Shown one piece after another: positions 8,157-15,671 of a stretch of 64,000 bases of DNA. The translations under genes and the position numbers were made by a program. The stretch is from the NCBI RefSeq assembly GCF_000158095.2, contig NZ_CM011002.1:2185228-2249227 (forward strand), written 5' to 3'. Every line of letters begins with the position of its first letter. Within the stretch, counting starts at the first letter, position 1. The notes beneath the pieces are model-generated. The model saw only the letters and a program-made list of their open reading frames with translations, made no database searches and was not told the DNA's origin. Source of the DNA: Roseibium alexandrii DFL-11 (lineage in GTDB: Bacteria > Pseudomonadota > Alphaproteobacteria > Rhizobiales > Stappiaceae).

Positions 8157-8219
8157 CTTGTTTCCGCCGTTATCTCTCCTGTGTTTTAAGTTATTCAGGT
8201 AGCCGCGCTCCCCCATCCC

Positions 8220-8423
8220 CTAAACCTCCCCCGCCAAAAACACCCAGGCGACCGGCAGGCTCGACACACAGCACCACCGACAGGCCCGCAGGCACCGCGC
8301 GATCTCCGCCCGGCGGCCAGCACCGGAAAGTCCTGGCAGCTGCATCAGGTAGACCAGCGCCCAAATGCCGGAAAAGGACGCGACAGCCGCCGACGCGGCC
8401 GGAAAAAGGAAAAACCAGGTCAT
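8220..8423 (-). CDS. Small membrane protein of the phage early operon
   Basis: A 67-residue protein with one or two hydrophobic helices (about residues 3-28 and 50-64) separated by a basic, Cys-containing stretch (RAEIARCLRACRWCC). It overlaps the XRE-type gene upstream by 4 bp (ATGA), which supports real translation in the operon. No family recognised. Confidence 0.5.
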   Translation of the reverse strand: MTWFFLFPAASAAVASFSGIWALVYLMQLPGLSGAGRRAEIARCLRACRWCCVSSLPVAWVFLAGEV

Positions 8424-8686
8424 CCGGCAGGCTCCATTAACGTTTGTCCCGAGGGGGTGTTCCCGTGAAACAGGCAGACGAAGTCGCGCGGATCGATCTG
8501 GTAGAACGCGCCCAGGATCACCACCGCATCGGCGGTCACATAGCCGTCCGCATGGCCGCGCTCGGCCCGGCCAATCGTGGACCTGGAAACGCCCGTCCGC
8601 TCTTCCACCTGGCGCAGCGACAAGGCCCGCTTTTCGCGCGCTGCCAGAAACGCCGCACCGAGTTTTTTCCGGTCAAGCGCGCTCAT
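8420..8686 (-). CDS. XRE-type helix-turn-helix regulator
   Basis: An 88-residue DNA-binding protein. Residues about 8-62 form a lambda repressor-like HTH: LGAAFLAAREKRALSLRQVE, ERTGVSRSTIGRAERG, then VILGAFYQIDP. There is no peptidase or dimerisation domain, so it probably acts as a small Cro-like regulator or antirepressor in the leftward operon. It overlaps the gene downstream by 4 bp and the gene upstream by 14 bp. It is separate from the Cro/repressor pair at 11.4-12.3 kb. Confidence 0.75.
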   Translation of the reverse strand: MSALDRKKLGAAFLAAREKRALSLRQVEERTGVSRSTIGRAERGHADGYVTADAVVILGAFYQIDPRDFVCLFHGNTPSGQTLMEPAG

Positions 8687-8900
8687 GACGAACCCCTTTC
8701 ACCGGGATCTGGCGCGCGCCCGGCTTCGGCAGGCCGTTGTTCATGTCGGAGCGCAGGCCCGGCACCAGCGCGCGGCTGTCAGCCCCGGCATGCTCATCCA
8801 CCCGGTGGCAAATGACCTCAAAGCCGCGCGCCTCCCAATAGGCCTCGATCTGCCGGGCAAGGCGGATGTCCCGCGCTGCGCTCTCTTCACTCTTCGACAT
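8673..8900 (-). CDS. Small hypothetical phage protein
   Basis: Seventy-five residues from the ATG at 8900, chosen over an upstream in-frame start because AAAGGAGACTGAC precedes it. The sequence begins with a helical segment (RDIRLARQIEAYWEARGFEV) followed by a Gly/Pro/Arg-rich tail including RSDMNNGLPKP, which also occurs in other small alphaproteobacterial proteins. It is coupled to the HTH gene by a 14-bp overlap. Function unknown. Confidence 0.55.
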   Translation of the reverse strand: MSKSEESAARDIRLARQIEAYWEARGFEVICHRVDEHAGADSRALVPGLRSDMNNGLPKPGARQIPVKGVRHERA

Positions 8901-8919
8901 GTCAGTCTCCTTTGAGCGG

Positions 8920-9330
8920 TCAGGCCGCGCGTATTTTTTTGGACACAACGGCCGTCAGGCGCCGCCGCAGCTCTTCCGGTTGGAAAGGCGCGATGCCCCC
9001 GCCAGCCGCCATGCCAGGGATCGAGCCAGCGACCGGGCCATAAACACGATCTGGACCGCGCTCGAAGGTTTCGGAAAGGTCGGCAACCAGAACCGGCGCG
9101 CCGTGTTTGGTGGCGCACCGCAGCCCGCACCACCGCGCCAGCTGGTCTTGTGTGGCCCGGCTGGAAAAACCGCCGCCGAGCGCGGCGCGCACCTTGTGCA
9201 GATCAACGCCTGTTGCGCCTGCAATCAGCTCTGCCGCCGCGCTGAATTTCACCGGACGGCCCGTTTGGCGCAGACGGTGCTGCGCGCGCGCCCACAAGAA
9301 GAGCCGCAGGTTTTGCCGGAAAGACATCAT
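8920..9330 (-). CDS. Hypothetical phage protein
   Basis: A 136-residue protein starting at ATG 9330, which overlaps the stop of the GcrA-like gene (TGATG). Features seen are a basic N-terminal helix, a segment with CGLRCATKHGAPVLVADLSETFERGPDRV, and a helical, positively charged C terminus (PEELRRRLTAVVSKKIRAA). The Cys pair and basic ends hint at nucleic-acid binding. The longer in-frame extension upstream is antisense-like and was not used. No family recognised. Confidence 0.5.
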   Translation of the reverse strand: MMSFRQNLRLFLWARAQHRLRQTGRPVKFSAAAELIAGATGVDLHKVRAALGGGFSSRATQDQLARWCGLRCATKHGAPVLVADLSETFERGPDRVYGPVAGSIPGMAAGGGIAPFQPEELRRRLTAVVSKKIRAA

Positions 9331-9899
9331 CACCGCGCCCGCTGCCGTCCGCCCGCGGCATTGGCCGCTGCCGGTGTGTGAAAGACGATCCGTTCGCGTG
9401 CGGGCGCATGCAGGCGCTCGCAGCACGCCGCGCAATAGCTCTGCCCGGTCCTGACCGGCGCACCGCAATAGAACTTGGTCTCAACGCCGGTGGCGCTGTC
9501 ATTCCAGAGCGGCGCCCGGCACATCCCATTTTTCAGGTCAAACAACGTCACGCCGCCGCCCTTCCGGCCGGAGATCGGCGCGAGCGGCATTTTGGGCAAG
9601 GCCGCTGGTTTCGGCAGGGCAACCGGCCTGCGCGCCCGCGCCCGCGCGAGTGAGGCCGCGCGCTCTTGGGTCCGCCGCCGCTGGCGCGCATCGATCACCA
9701 GGCGGTCATCATCCAGCTTGTGCCGGTCGATCACGCCGCGCACATGGTTCGCGCCAATCGTGCCATAGGTGATCGACAACGCCTCGGCGATTTCCGGCAC
9801 ATTGCGTCCGCAGATCAAGAGATCCAGCACCGCTTCGCGCTTTTGGCTAACGGTCAGCGCATCCCAGGTGATCGGCTCGAAGGTTTCAGCCAGACTCAT
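9330..9899 (-). CDS. GcrA-like cell cycle regulator, phage-borne
   Basis: A 189-residue protein with the two ends of GcrA. The N-terminal helix-turn-helix (about residues 9-50: ITWDALTVSQKREAVLDLL, then NVPEIAEALSITYGTIGANH) and the C-terminal polymerase-binding-like segment (about 118-168: LFDLKNGMCRAPLW, FYCGAPVRTGQSYCAAC) both follow the family pattern. GcrA binds sigma70 holoenzyme and activates promoters carrying CcrM methylation sites. The start at 9899 has an AGGAG site. An Arg/Ala-rich linker joins the domains. Inside a phage early operon it could redirect host cell-cycle transcription; this is inferred. Confidence 0.75.
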   Translation of the reverse strand: MSLAETFEPITWDALTVSQKREAVLDLLICGRNVPEIAEALSITYGTIGANHVRGVIDRHKLDDDRLVIDARQRRRTQERAASLARARARRPVALPKPAALPKMPLAPISGRKGGGVTLFDLKNGMCRAPLWNDSATGVETKFYCGAPVRTGQSYCAACCERLHAPARERIVFHTPAAANAAGGRQRAR

Positions 9900-10251
9900 G
9901 AGCGGGCTCCTGTGGTTCAGAGGTTTGGGAAAGGCCGGGACCATCGCGCCGGTTGACTTCCGCGCGGAAGAACCGGCCAGCGGTTTCAAACAAGGCCGCT
10001 TCGGCAAGAAACTGAGCGCGCAAGGCGTCCAGCGTTTTTCTGTCGCCACCGGAGGCACTCCGCACGGAGGACGCGGTCAGGGAGATAGACGACAGGACTT
10101 TCTTGCGCGCCGCGTCGAACAGGAAGTCGGACAGACACCGCAGCGTCCCCTCGCCCATCTCAAGGACCTCCAGCGTGTCGAGCCCGGCGAGATAGCGGTC
10201 AATGCAGGCGGGATCGCGCTGCCAGTCTGCAAGCGTTGGAGGGGTTTTCAT
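9886..10251 (-). CDS. Hypothetical phage protein
   Basis: A 121-residue, mostly helical protein beginning MKTPPTLADWQRDPACIDRY; the start at 10251 was chosen because the upstream extension is not protein-like. It overlaps the GcrA-like gene by 14 bp. The helical region (RYLAGLDTLEVLEMGEGTLR...) and a polar, Pro-containing C terminus give no family. The plus-strand coiled-coil gene starts 69 bp upstream, so this gene too is separated from its operon by an insert. Confidence 0.5.
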   Translation of the reverse strand: MKTPPTLADWQRDPACIDRYLAGLDTLEVLEMGEGTLRCLSDFLFDAARKKVLSSISLTASSVRSASGGDRKTLDALRAQFLAEAALFETAGRFFRAEVNRRDGPGLSQTSEPQEPAHESG

Positions 10252-10319
10252 GACACCGCCCCCTCGACTTTTGCGCGAAGGTGTTTTTTGATGCAGGTGC
10301 AATTTTTTGGAGAATTGGC

Positions 10320-10937
10320 GTGGAATGGATCTTGTTGGCGGCTTGCCTCTATTTCGGCTGGCGATTTTTTTTCCGCAAAAAGAGCAACCAAACACAGGGT
10401 GCTGAACAGCACATCGCAAACACCGCGCACGACACCAGGATTCAAGGCTTTGCCGTGGAGACCCAAGCTCGGTCGGCCGAACTCACCCACTGCGTGACCA
10501 AAGAGGACTACGAAAGCCTGGTCGCCCCTTTCAAAGACTTGAAAAAGAACATCCGGAAAACGCATCAAAAGGCGAAGAGATTCCTTGCCGCAAATGATGA
10601 AAACACGAAAATCACCAAAGCGAAGGCAGAGAAGCTGCTGACCCTTCTCGCAGAAATAGAAGGGGCAAGCGAACAGGCGGCCAAAGCCCATACTGATATA
10701 GAGAATCTGGACATCAACAACGGCGTCTACTTTTCCGACGCCCTTGATCGTCAACGTGACAAGTTTGCAGAGTCTTTTGATACCCTTTACGGCGATATTG
10801 AAGAAACCAGCTCCGAAATCTTCACTAATGCGTTCATCCACTTTGACGAAACAGGCCAGCTTTCGCTCTACACACAGGGAAAGAGCGACGAGGAACGTGT
10901 CATACATGCGTTGGAAGCTATCTTGCGCGACAGGTAA
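10320..10937 (+). CDS. Membrane-anchored coiled-coil protein
   Basis: A 205-residue protein from GTG 10320, chosen because TTTTGGAGAA lies just before it. A single N-terminal helix (about residues 3-20, WILLAACLYFGWRFFF) is followed by basic residues, so the body is cytoplasmic. Residues about 55-125 are heptad-like (KDLKKNIRKTHQKAKRF..., EKLLTLLAEIEGASEQAAKAH), pointing to a coiled coil. It ends 3 bp from the end of the convergent CII-like gene and fits exactly between two minus-strand operon genes. Probably another accessory gene; its leader resembles copy A only near the ribosome binding site. Confidence 0.6.
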   Translation: MEWILLAACLYFGWRFFFRKKSNQTQGAEQHIANTAHDTRIQGFAVETQARSAELTHCVTKEDYESLVAPFKDLKKNIRKTHQKAKRFLAANDENTKITKAKAEKLLTLLAEIEGASEQAAKAHTDIENLDINNGVYFSDALDRQRDKFAESFDTLYGDIEETSSEIFTNAFIHFDETGQLSLYTQGKSDEERVIHALEAILRDR

Positions 10938-10939
10938 GC

Positions 10940-11437
10940 TCATTCCGCCGCCTCCTGATCGAGCACCGAGCGCGCATGGGTCTGCAGGACGATCAGTGCC
11001 TCAATGGCCCGGCTGAGCTTGTCGGCGATTTCAAGATCTTCGATTTCCTGGCGGGTGATCTGGCCGTCATCGCTGAGCGCGCTGCAGATCGCCTCGGCCG
11101 CATCCGCACCGCGCTTGACCGCTACACCAACGGCCGATGGCCAATTGGTGATCGCCTCGCGCGAGCGCGGCAGCGGAACAAAAACCCCATTTGCCAACCG
11201 ACAAAGCGTGCGCACGACCGCCGGGTCATCCCCGTCGATTGTCAGGTCCATCAAGACATCGACTGGAATGTGATCCCGGTCATGCGCGCTGGATGGTGAT
11301 GCGTATTTGGACAACGTCTGCTGCCCGACACGCGTAGCACCTGCCGCTTCGTCTTGCCCCCCAATACCCCGCAGAAGGCGGCGGACAGCCGATTTCAGGC
11401 TTGCGCGATCATGCTCGGTGGTTGGCCGGAAGCTCAT
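10940..11437 (-). CDS. CII-like phage regulatory protein
   Basis: A 165-residue protein of the general type annotated as phage regulatory protein CII in alphaproteobacterial prophages. Residues about 12-50 (LKSAVRRLLRGIGGQDEAAGATRVGQQTLSKYASP) look like a DNA-binding helix-turn-helix, followed by HDRDHIPVDVLMDLTIDGDDP, typical of the group. The C-terminal helices may multimerise. It overlaps the Cro-like gene by 4 bp and is the second gene of the leftward operon, the usual place for such a regulator. The exact family was not verified. Confidence 0.6.
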   Translation of the reverse strand: MSFRPTTEHDRASLKSAVRRLLRGIGGQDEAAGATRVGQQTLSKYASPSSAHDRDHIPVDVLMDLTIDGDDPAVVRTLCRLANGVFVPLPRSREAITNWPSAVGVAVKRGADAAEAICSALSDDGQITRQEIEDLEIADKLSRAIEALIVLQTHARSVLDQEAAE

Positions 11438-11736
11438 GGCGTAAACCCCTCGGATTTACGCGATGACGCGGTCCACGTTTTGGGAAATGATTGCGCCAGG
11501 TGTTCACGCTGCTCCGGCGTCAGCACAAAGCGCTCCAACGGTAACGGCCGCCCGAGTTCATGAGAAAATAGGAGAAGCTGAAAGATGTACCGAGCCGGAA
11601 AAAAACCGCCAGTTCCCGAATTGCTTGCCGCATACCGGAACCGGCGCACCGTTGTCGGGTCCACTTTTAGCCGCTCGGCAACGACTGCAACACCGCCCAA
11701 TTCATTGATGACAGATGCTGCCGGTTCTAAATGCAT
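11434..11736 (-). CDS. Cro-like DNA-binding protein, first gene of the early operon
   Basis: A 100-residue protein with a YdaS/Cro-type helix-turn-helix at residues about 8-45 (VINELGGVAVVAERLKVDPT, TVRRFRYAASNSG). It is transcribed leftward from the region shared with the repressor gene and is coupled to the CII-like gene by an ATGA overlap. By analogy with lambdoid phages it would repress the repressor gene and tune the early operon. The analogy is inferred from its position and fold. Confidence 0.65.
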   Translation of the reverse strand: MHLEPAASVINELGGVAVVAERLKVDPTTVRRFRYAASNSGTGGFFPARYIFQLLLFSHELGRPLPLERFVLTPEQREHLAQSFPKTWTASSRKSEGFTP

Positions 11737-11877
11737 GGGAGTTATCCGCTCATGACAATTCCAAATCGTCAGGCAGATATTGCATCAGATTTCGATTTTA
11801 GCAATATCCATAATGGAAATTATTGTGCGGAAATAGCAACAGACAGGTTGCTAGAAAGCGTGCATTATTCGCATGCT
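11737..11877. promoter_or_regulatory. Divergent switch region between Cro-like and repressor genes
   Basis: Three dyads are visible: GATATTGC-17-GCAATATC (11776-11808), TCCAT-A-ATGGA (11807-11817), and TAGCAAC-6-GTTGCTA (11834-11853). The middle dyad in minus orientation gives ATTTCCATTATGGA (11820 to 11807), identical over 14 bases to the operator at 13836-13849. This is where the repressor and Cro-like protein should compete. Confidence 0.65.
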
Positions 11878-12291
11878 ATGGCTACAGATAAACAAGACAT
11901 CATTAAACAATGGCTGGCAAAAGTCATTGAAGAAAAAGAAGAAACGCAAGCCGGGCTTGCGAAGCTTCTCGGCCTTTCGACTTCACAAATAAACAAGACT
12001 GTTTCCGGTAGTCGAAACTTGAAAGCGGACGAGCTTTTGATTGTTGCCGCCTATTTTGACGCAGACCTCCCGATCATACCTGGCTATGGTCATGCACGCA
12101 TTGCCAAACGGTCCAACGATAATTTGGAAGGGCAAATAGCCTTTTCCGACAGTGACGAAGACGAACTTTGGAACCTCGCTGAGCAGAAAGTTAAGGACGA
12201 AGAGAATAAACGCGGGATTAAATTTACGAACGAAGAATTCATTGACCGCATCATAAAGTTGTATAACACTCTATCACGTCGACACGAGTGA
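11878..12291 (+). CDS. Prophage repressor, XRE-type
   Basis: A 137-residue protein from ATG 11878. Residues about 5-60 form a helix-turn-helix (IIKQWLAKVIEEKEETQAGL, AKLLGLSTSQINKTVSGSRN, then LKADELLIVAAYFDA). The C-terminal part is acidic and helical, with no Ser/Lys LexA-type peptidase, so RecA-driven self-cleavage is not expected. An earlier ATG at 11752 has a better ribosome site but would place the operator dyads inside the coding region. It is divergent from the Cro-like gene. Probable maintenance repressor. Confidence 0.7.
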   Translation: MATDKQDIIKQWLAKVIEEKEETQAGLAKLLGLSTSQINKTVSGSRNLKADELLIVAAYFDADLPIIPGYGHARIAKRSNDNLEGQIAFSDSDEDELWNLAEQKVKDEENKRGIKFTNEEFIDRIIKLYNTLSRRHE

Positions 12292-12315
12292 TAGTTCTCT
12301 GAGTTATTAGCAGCC

Positions 12316-12579
12316 ATGCAAAACACCGATTTTCCGGCACTTTCAACTGTAGCAACCGACAATGATGAAGACAGTTTGGTCGACTTAATTTTTCAAGCCT
12401 GTAAATTCGATTGCATAGACATCCTCGAATGGGAGTCCATCAAGAAGTTTGGGCACGATGAACTGCTGAAACTCGACCCGTTCCAAGAACGTTACATCGT
12501 CGAAACCTGCCGTGGCAAAGTTGCAAGGCGTGCCTTTCGCGCAGGTTATCGCCCGCCAGACACGGACCGCGTACAATGA
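12316..12579 (+). CDS. Hypothetical protein downstream of the repressor
   Basis: An 87-residue acidic protein, 24 bp after the repressor gene and overlapping the next gene by 4 bp (ATGA), so it is probably expressed with the repressor in the lysogen. The middle part (FDCIDILEWESIKKFGHDEL) is helical and the C terminus basic (CRGKVARRAFRAGYRPP). No family recognised. Confidence 0.5.
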   Translation: MQNTDFPALSTVATDNDEDSLVDLIFQACKFDCIDILEWESIKKFGHDELLKLDPFQERYIVETCRGKVARRAFRAGYRPPDTDRVQ

Positions 12580-13181
12580 GAAACGGTCTCGGCAAAGACT
12601 TTGTGGTGCGCGAAAACGTGGATATTATCGAACGCGGCGGCGCTGACGAAACAGCACAATACCTGCTTCGTTTATGGCAAACAGAGCTCGGCAAAATGCC
12701 AAACAACCGCGCCCTGAACGCACTGTCGCCGTTCTTGGTCGTGTTTGAAGACTTTTGCTATGATGGCGATACTCCAGACATTCTTTTCCACGGCGGCCAA
12801 ACGCTGTTTGCAAAGCATTTCCCAGAGGCTGAAGAAGAGGTTGATTTAACACCGAAATCACTTCTCGGCACTCTATACCGGCAAAAGGTAAGTCAAGGCT
12901 ATCAGGACGCGCTTCAAGGCGAGCCGGTTTTCGAGACAGTTGGAACTGGGAACCTGCTCGGCGCGCACAAACCTGAAATCATTTACGATCGGCTGATCCT
13001 CCGATTTGATAAAAAAATCGGCAGCTACCTTGTCAGCTACAGCATCAAGCGCGACGTGAGGTGGTTATCTGCAAAAGAAGATCCAGAAGATTTTCAAAAG
13101 AATTCCCCACACACGTCAGATTTCCACCTATCGTCGAAGGTGGATTCTTCCAGATTATTCCGTTCGGATGCGACTGCCTGA
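12576..13181 (+). CDS. PAS-like protein, lysogen-expressed, altered C terminus
   Basis: A 201-residue reading frame coupled by ATGA to the gene upstream. Residues about 22-160 resemble the divergent single-PAS proteins of alphaproteobacteria: helix YLLRLWQTELGKMPNNRALN, central strands around ILFHGGQTLF, then YDRLILRFDKKIGSYLVSY. The last 40 residues are polar and lie over the convergent acetyltransferase gene, so they are probably run-on sequence after a recombination junction. Together with the repressor it may be a lysogenic conversion gene. The PAS call is tentative. Confidence 0.45.
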   Translation: MRNGLGKDFVVRENVDIIERGGADETAQYLLRLWQTELGKMPNNRALNALSPFLVVFEDFCYDGDTPDILFHGGQTLFAKHFPEAEEEVDLTPKSLLGTLYRQKVSQGYQDALQGEPVFETVGTGNLLGAHKPEIIYDRLILRFDKKIGSYLVSYSIKRDVRWLSAKEDPEDFQKNSPHTSDFHLSSKVDSSRLFRSDATA

Positions 13182-13737
13182 AACCATAGTCAGGGAACAA
13201 TTGGCTGGCCACATGCTCTGGCGTCATCCACCCATAAAGGTAATCCGGCCGCCACTCGTCGAGCGCATCAATCTGTAAAATCCTAACCAAAGCACCTGCT
13301 AGCCCCGCGTTGCGATAAGGCTTTTCAACGAACAGATCACCGACATAGGCGACATTTCCGCGAATTCTCGACGCGAAGCAAGGCTGTTCGTCCGCCATTT
13401 CCGCCTCACCTTCATGGACGCCCGGGTAGCAACGGCGCCAATATCGCCGCCAATACTCCTCCAAAGACATGCCGGCCAAGCGATCGAGCCGCGCCGCTGC
13501 GCGCGCCACCAGTTCTCCACCAGGCGTCTCCACAAGGATCCAGAAGGCTTGTGACGGTGTATAGGTATTCTTTTCGGTACTGAAGTGCTCGGTAAGTGAC
13601 GATTTTTCGGAAACGGAAATCCTCTTTTCAAGAAATTCGAAATCCACACCACGCCGCAGCAAAAAACCATTTTCATCCAACAAACGCTTCGAAATGCCCC
13701 ACGCCTCGCGGAGCCGGTATGTGTCTAATGTCGCCAT
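13045..13737 (-). CDS. GNAT-family acetyltransferase-like protein
   Basis: A 230-residue protein from ATG 13737 (GAGAGGG upstream). The acetyl-CoA motif A is visible: VAYVGDLFVEKPYRNAGLAG (about residues 137-156) followed by ALVRILQIDALDEW, and the tail of the fold is QLFPDYGFRQSHPNGIIW. The N-terminal half has no familiar substrate domain. The last 30 residues overlap the PAS-like frame from the other strand by 137 bp in total. It faces against the rightward arm, which marks it as another antisense insert. The acceptor is unknown. Confidence 0.65.
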   Translation of the reverse strand: MATLDTYRLREAWGISKRLLDENGFLLRRGVDFEFLEKRISVSEKSSLTEHFSTEKNTYTPSQAFWILVETPGGELVARAAARLDRLAGMSLEEYWRRYWRRCYPGVHEGEAEMADEQPCFASRIRGNVAYVGDLFVEKPYRNAGLAGALVRILQIDALDEWRPDYLYGWMTPEHVASQLFPDYGFRQSHPNGIIWKNPPSTIGGNLTCVGNSFENLLDLLLQITTSRRA

Positions 13738-13808
13738 AAATCGCGACTGCCCTCTCAATAAATTGGTCGCCTAACCACTATCATCGCATTTTCTTGTTGT
13801 CATTGCCG

Positions 13809-13864
13809 TTGACAAACGGTGCGAATTTCGAACATATTTCCATTATGGAAGTTTCCATATTGGA
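13809..13864 (+). promoter_or_regulatory. Promoter with overlapping repressor operators (integrase operon)
   Basis: A TTGACA box at 13809-13814 is followed 17-18 bp later by ACATAT/CATATT (13832-13838). Overlapping and just downstream are a perfect dyad TTCCAT-T-ATGGAA (13838-13850) and a near copy TCCAT-A-TTGGA (13854-13864). The first shares 14 identical bases with the switch region at 11807-11820. It likely drives the rightward genes from 13962 to the integrase under repressor control. Confidence 0.7.
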
Positions 13865-13961
13865 TAGATTGGAAAGTTCCCCAAGCCCGCCACCGGGGAA
13901 AAAAGCGGGCGACCGGCCCCAGAGCCGGCGCCCGCAGCCACCAGGAGAAGGGAGACAGACC

Positions 13962-14105
13962 ATGCAAAACAAATTGCACCACCCAGTCTCCCCGATTGCC
14001 GAAAAAGACGTGCGCAGCTGCGTATTTCAATTTTTGATTGCGGGCTATTCTGATTTCTGCGCGGTAGCATTCCCGGTGAAAAACAACCGGGGGATGACAC
14101 CATGA
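13962..14105 (+). CDS. Small hypothetical phage protein
   Basis: A 47-residue peptide starting MQNKLHHPVSPIAEKDVRSC. The start is set by a strong purine-rich ribosome binding site (GGAGAAGGGAGA) 5-10 bases upstream. It is the first gene after the operator-bearing promoter and overlaps the next gene by 4 bp. The sequence includes VFQFLIAGYSDFCAVAF, a short hydrophobic stretch. No family recognised. Confidence 0.5.
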   Translation: MQNKLHHPVSPIAEKDVRSCVFQFLIAGYSDFCAVAFPVKNNRGMTP

Positions 14106-14563
14106 CCGCCAGCATTCAAAACACCAACAGCGCCATAGCGATCCTGGAACGGACCATAGACGAATTCCAGAAATACCCGGATGCGCCCACGGTTTTGACC
14201 AAGGGCTTCCATCTGGCGACCTTGATGGACTCGGTGAAGAAATGCTTAGCGAGCCTCTCAGCCCAGGTGCGCTTTTATAACAGCGCCAAGGCGACCACAC
14301 GCGCGATTGCCGTGCGCCGAGAAGACGGCGGCGACGACTATGTTTCCGGCCTCGACCTTGAGGCCCTGCGCCTGCCGCTACCGAACCTGGAACAGGATTT
14401 TGTCATCTATGGCAAGCCGGACGCGCTGCGCGCCGTCGCAACGGCCCTAGCAGGCCGCGGCTGGCCGTCAAACGGCCCGGCGCCCTTGCACGATCTCGCA
14501 ACACAGCTCGCTAGAGAGGCGGTCAACGACCCAAAGGAGCCGGACCGATGCCAAGCACGGTAA
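14102..14563 (+). CDS. Hypothetical phage protein
   Basis: A 153-residue, mainly helical protein coupled by ATGA to the gene upstream. Visible features are helix SAIAILERTIDEFQKYPDAP, a central basic part and a C terminus LATQLAREAVNDPKEPDRCQAR. The last seven codons lie in the 58-bp repeat that recurs at 15645, and the gene at 15411 ends in almost the same peptide (EPDRCQAP). That shared end suggests both carry the original 3' end of a gene once joined to the gene at 15656. Confidence 0.55.
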   Translation: MTASIQNTNSAIAILERTIDEFQKYPDAPTVLTKGFHLATLMDSVKKCLASLSAQVRFYNSAKATTRAIAVRREDGGDDYVSGLDLEALRLPLPNLEQDFVIYGKPDALRAVATALAGRGWPSNGPAPLHDLATQLAREAVNDPKEPDRCQAR

Positions 14564-14593
14564 TCACGCCTCTCCACGCTGCTGCCCCCTTTC
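14536..14593 (+). repeat. 58-bp direct repeat, left copy
   Basis: Begins GGAGCCGGACCGATGCCAAG and ends GCCCCCTTTC; it differs from 15645-15702 at three positions. It covers the end of the 14102 gene and a 5' fragment (MPSTVITPLHAAAPF) of the gene that is intact at 15656. Between the copies lie the DUF4145 gene and a small plus-strand gene. Confidence 0.9.
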
Positions 14594-14655
14594 ACCGGCT
14601 CCTGAGGGTCGGTTATCCTTCTGCGGCTCTTTGGACGCTGCTTGCAATTGGGAAT

Positions 14656-15387
14656 TCAGCTCACGCGGCGTGCGGCAATGCGTTCAGGAAGCGCAAAGAC
14701 GATATCCAAAAAGAGCCGCAGGAACCCGATGTATTCCCGGACCGCTTCTTGATCGCCAACACCTTCGTGGGCAGCAAGGTTTCCGTCGATCCGGATATGA
14801 TGCGCCCAGTCGGCCAAACCTTGCGTAATGACGCCTTGATCCCGCAAATCGTTGATCCGGCTGATCAATTTTCGATTTTCGCCAGACTCGTCGAGTTTTT
14901 TCAAAGCAAGCTCCAGAACCGCCCGGCAGGTCGGCAAAACCATCTGCGGCGCCATGCGTTGATCGAACGCGGATTGCACACTTTGAAACAACTCTGTGAC
15001 CTTCTCCGGCCATGCGGGATCAGAGTGCGGGGTTTTGACTGGCGGATGCACCTCGAGCACGGTCAGCAAACCAGAGCCCCCAAAAAGTTGCGGCTTCTTC
15101 GGGTCAGCGCTCGCAATGATATTTTCAATGTGAGCGGCCTCAGCCTCAAAAACAAACAAGCTCGGCCCACTACAGCGCGGGCAATGGGCCATGGCACCCC
15201 CGCGCGCCTTACCTTTCGGGGTGTCATGCATGTAGTGTCCCGGCATCCCGTGCCCCGCCATGCGCCGGGTTGCATCCGATTTTGCTTTCACCTCCTCAGG
15301 CGATTTTTGCGTGTGTTCAAATGCCGCAATGAAAGAGAAATCAACCAGTTGACCGCATCGGCCACACTGCTGCGTAACAACCATCAT
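14656..15387 (-). CDS. DUF4145 protein with N-terminal zinc ribbon-like cysteines
   Basis: A 243-residue protein from ATG 15387 (CCGAGGTG upstream). Two CxxC pairs near the N terminus (CGRCG, about residues 8-12, and CPRCS, about 68-72) suggest a zinc ribbon. The C-terminal half is DUF4145-like: VLPTCRAVLELALKKL, LISRINDLRDQGVITQGLAD and WAHHIRIDGNLAAHEGV, the HEPN-related helical pair with the conserved GN.AAH end. DUF4145 proteins often accompany restriction or abortive-infection systems. It is antisense within the integrase operon and lies between 58-bp direct repeats, so it looks like a mobile cargo gene. Confidence 0.75.
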   Translation of the reverse strand: MMVVTQQCGRCGQLVDFSFIAAFEHTQKSPEEVKAKSDATRRMAGHGMPGHYMHDTPKGKARGGAMAHCPRCSGPSLFVFEAEAAHIENIIASADPKKPQLFGGSGLLTVLEVHPPVKTPHSDPAWPEKVTELFQSVQSAFDQRMAPQMVLPTCRAVLELALKKLDESGENRKLISRINDLRDQGVITQGLADWAHHIRIDGNLAAHEGVGDQEAVREYIGFLRLFLDIVFALPERIAARRVS

Positions 15388-15410
15388 TTGAAACACCTCG
15401 GAGTTGTGCA

Positions 15411-15671
15411 GTGACGTACCTTCAACTCCATACCGAGATTCTTGCAAGTTTGCGAACAAACGCTGCAAATCCGATTGCACTTGATGCCGAGATCAGGGCG
15501 CTGCGCGGGAAAGCTGGAGATGGTCTGGTCATTCAGGCACTGATGCACAGTGCTGCTGAATACTACAGCGCCTGGGCTTTGCTGCACTTCCACACACAGT
15601 CTGCACTGGCTTTGGACAACAAGCCGCCGAAGGTCACAAATGGGGAGCCGGACCGATGCCAAGCACCGTAA
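15411..15671 (+). CDS. Small hypothetical phage protein
   Basis: An 86-residue protein from GTG 15411 (CGGAG upstream), divergent from the DUF4145 gene by 23 bp. It is helical (LQLHTEILASLRTNAANPIA, then GLVIQALMHSAAEYYSAWALLHFH) and ends EPDRCQAP, encoded by the 58-bp repeat. It overlaps the next gene by 16 bp. It may belong either to the inserted cargo or to the resident operon; the sequence alone does not decide. Confidence 0.5.
   Translation: MTYLQLHTEILASLRTNAANPIALDAEIRALRGKAGDGLVIQALMHSAAEYYSAWALLHFHTQSALALDNKPPKVTNGEPDRCQAP

Noticed and set aside
7380..8216. 278-residue minus-strand frame
   Set aside because: Antisense shadow of the second WQTLIAG gene; no domain, and only the KPFWLKEAA end may be ancestral.
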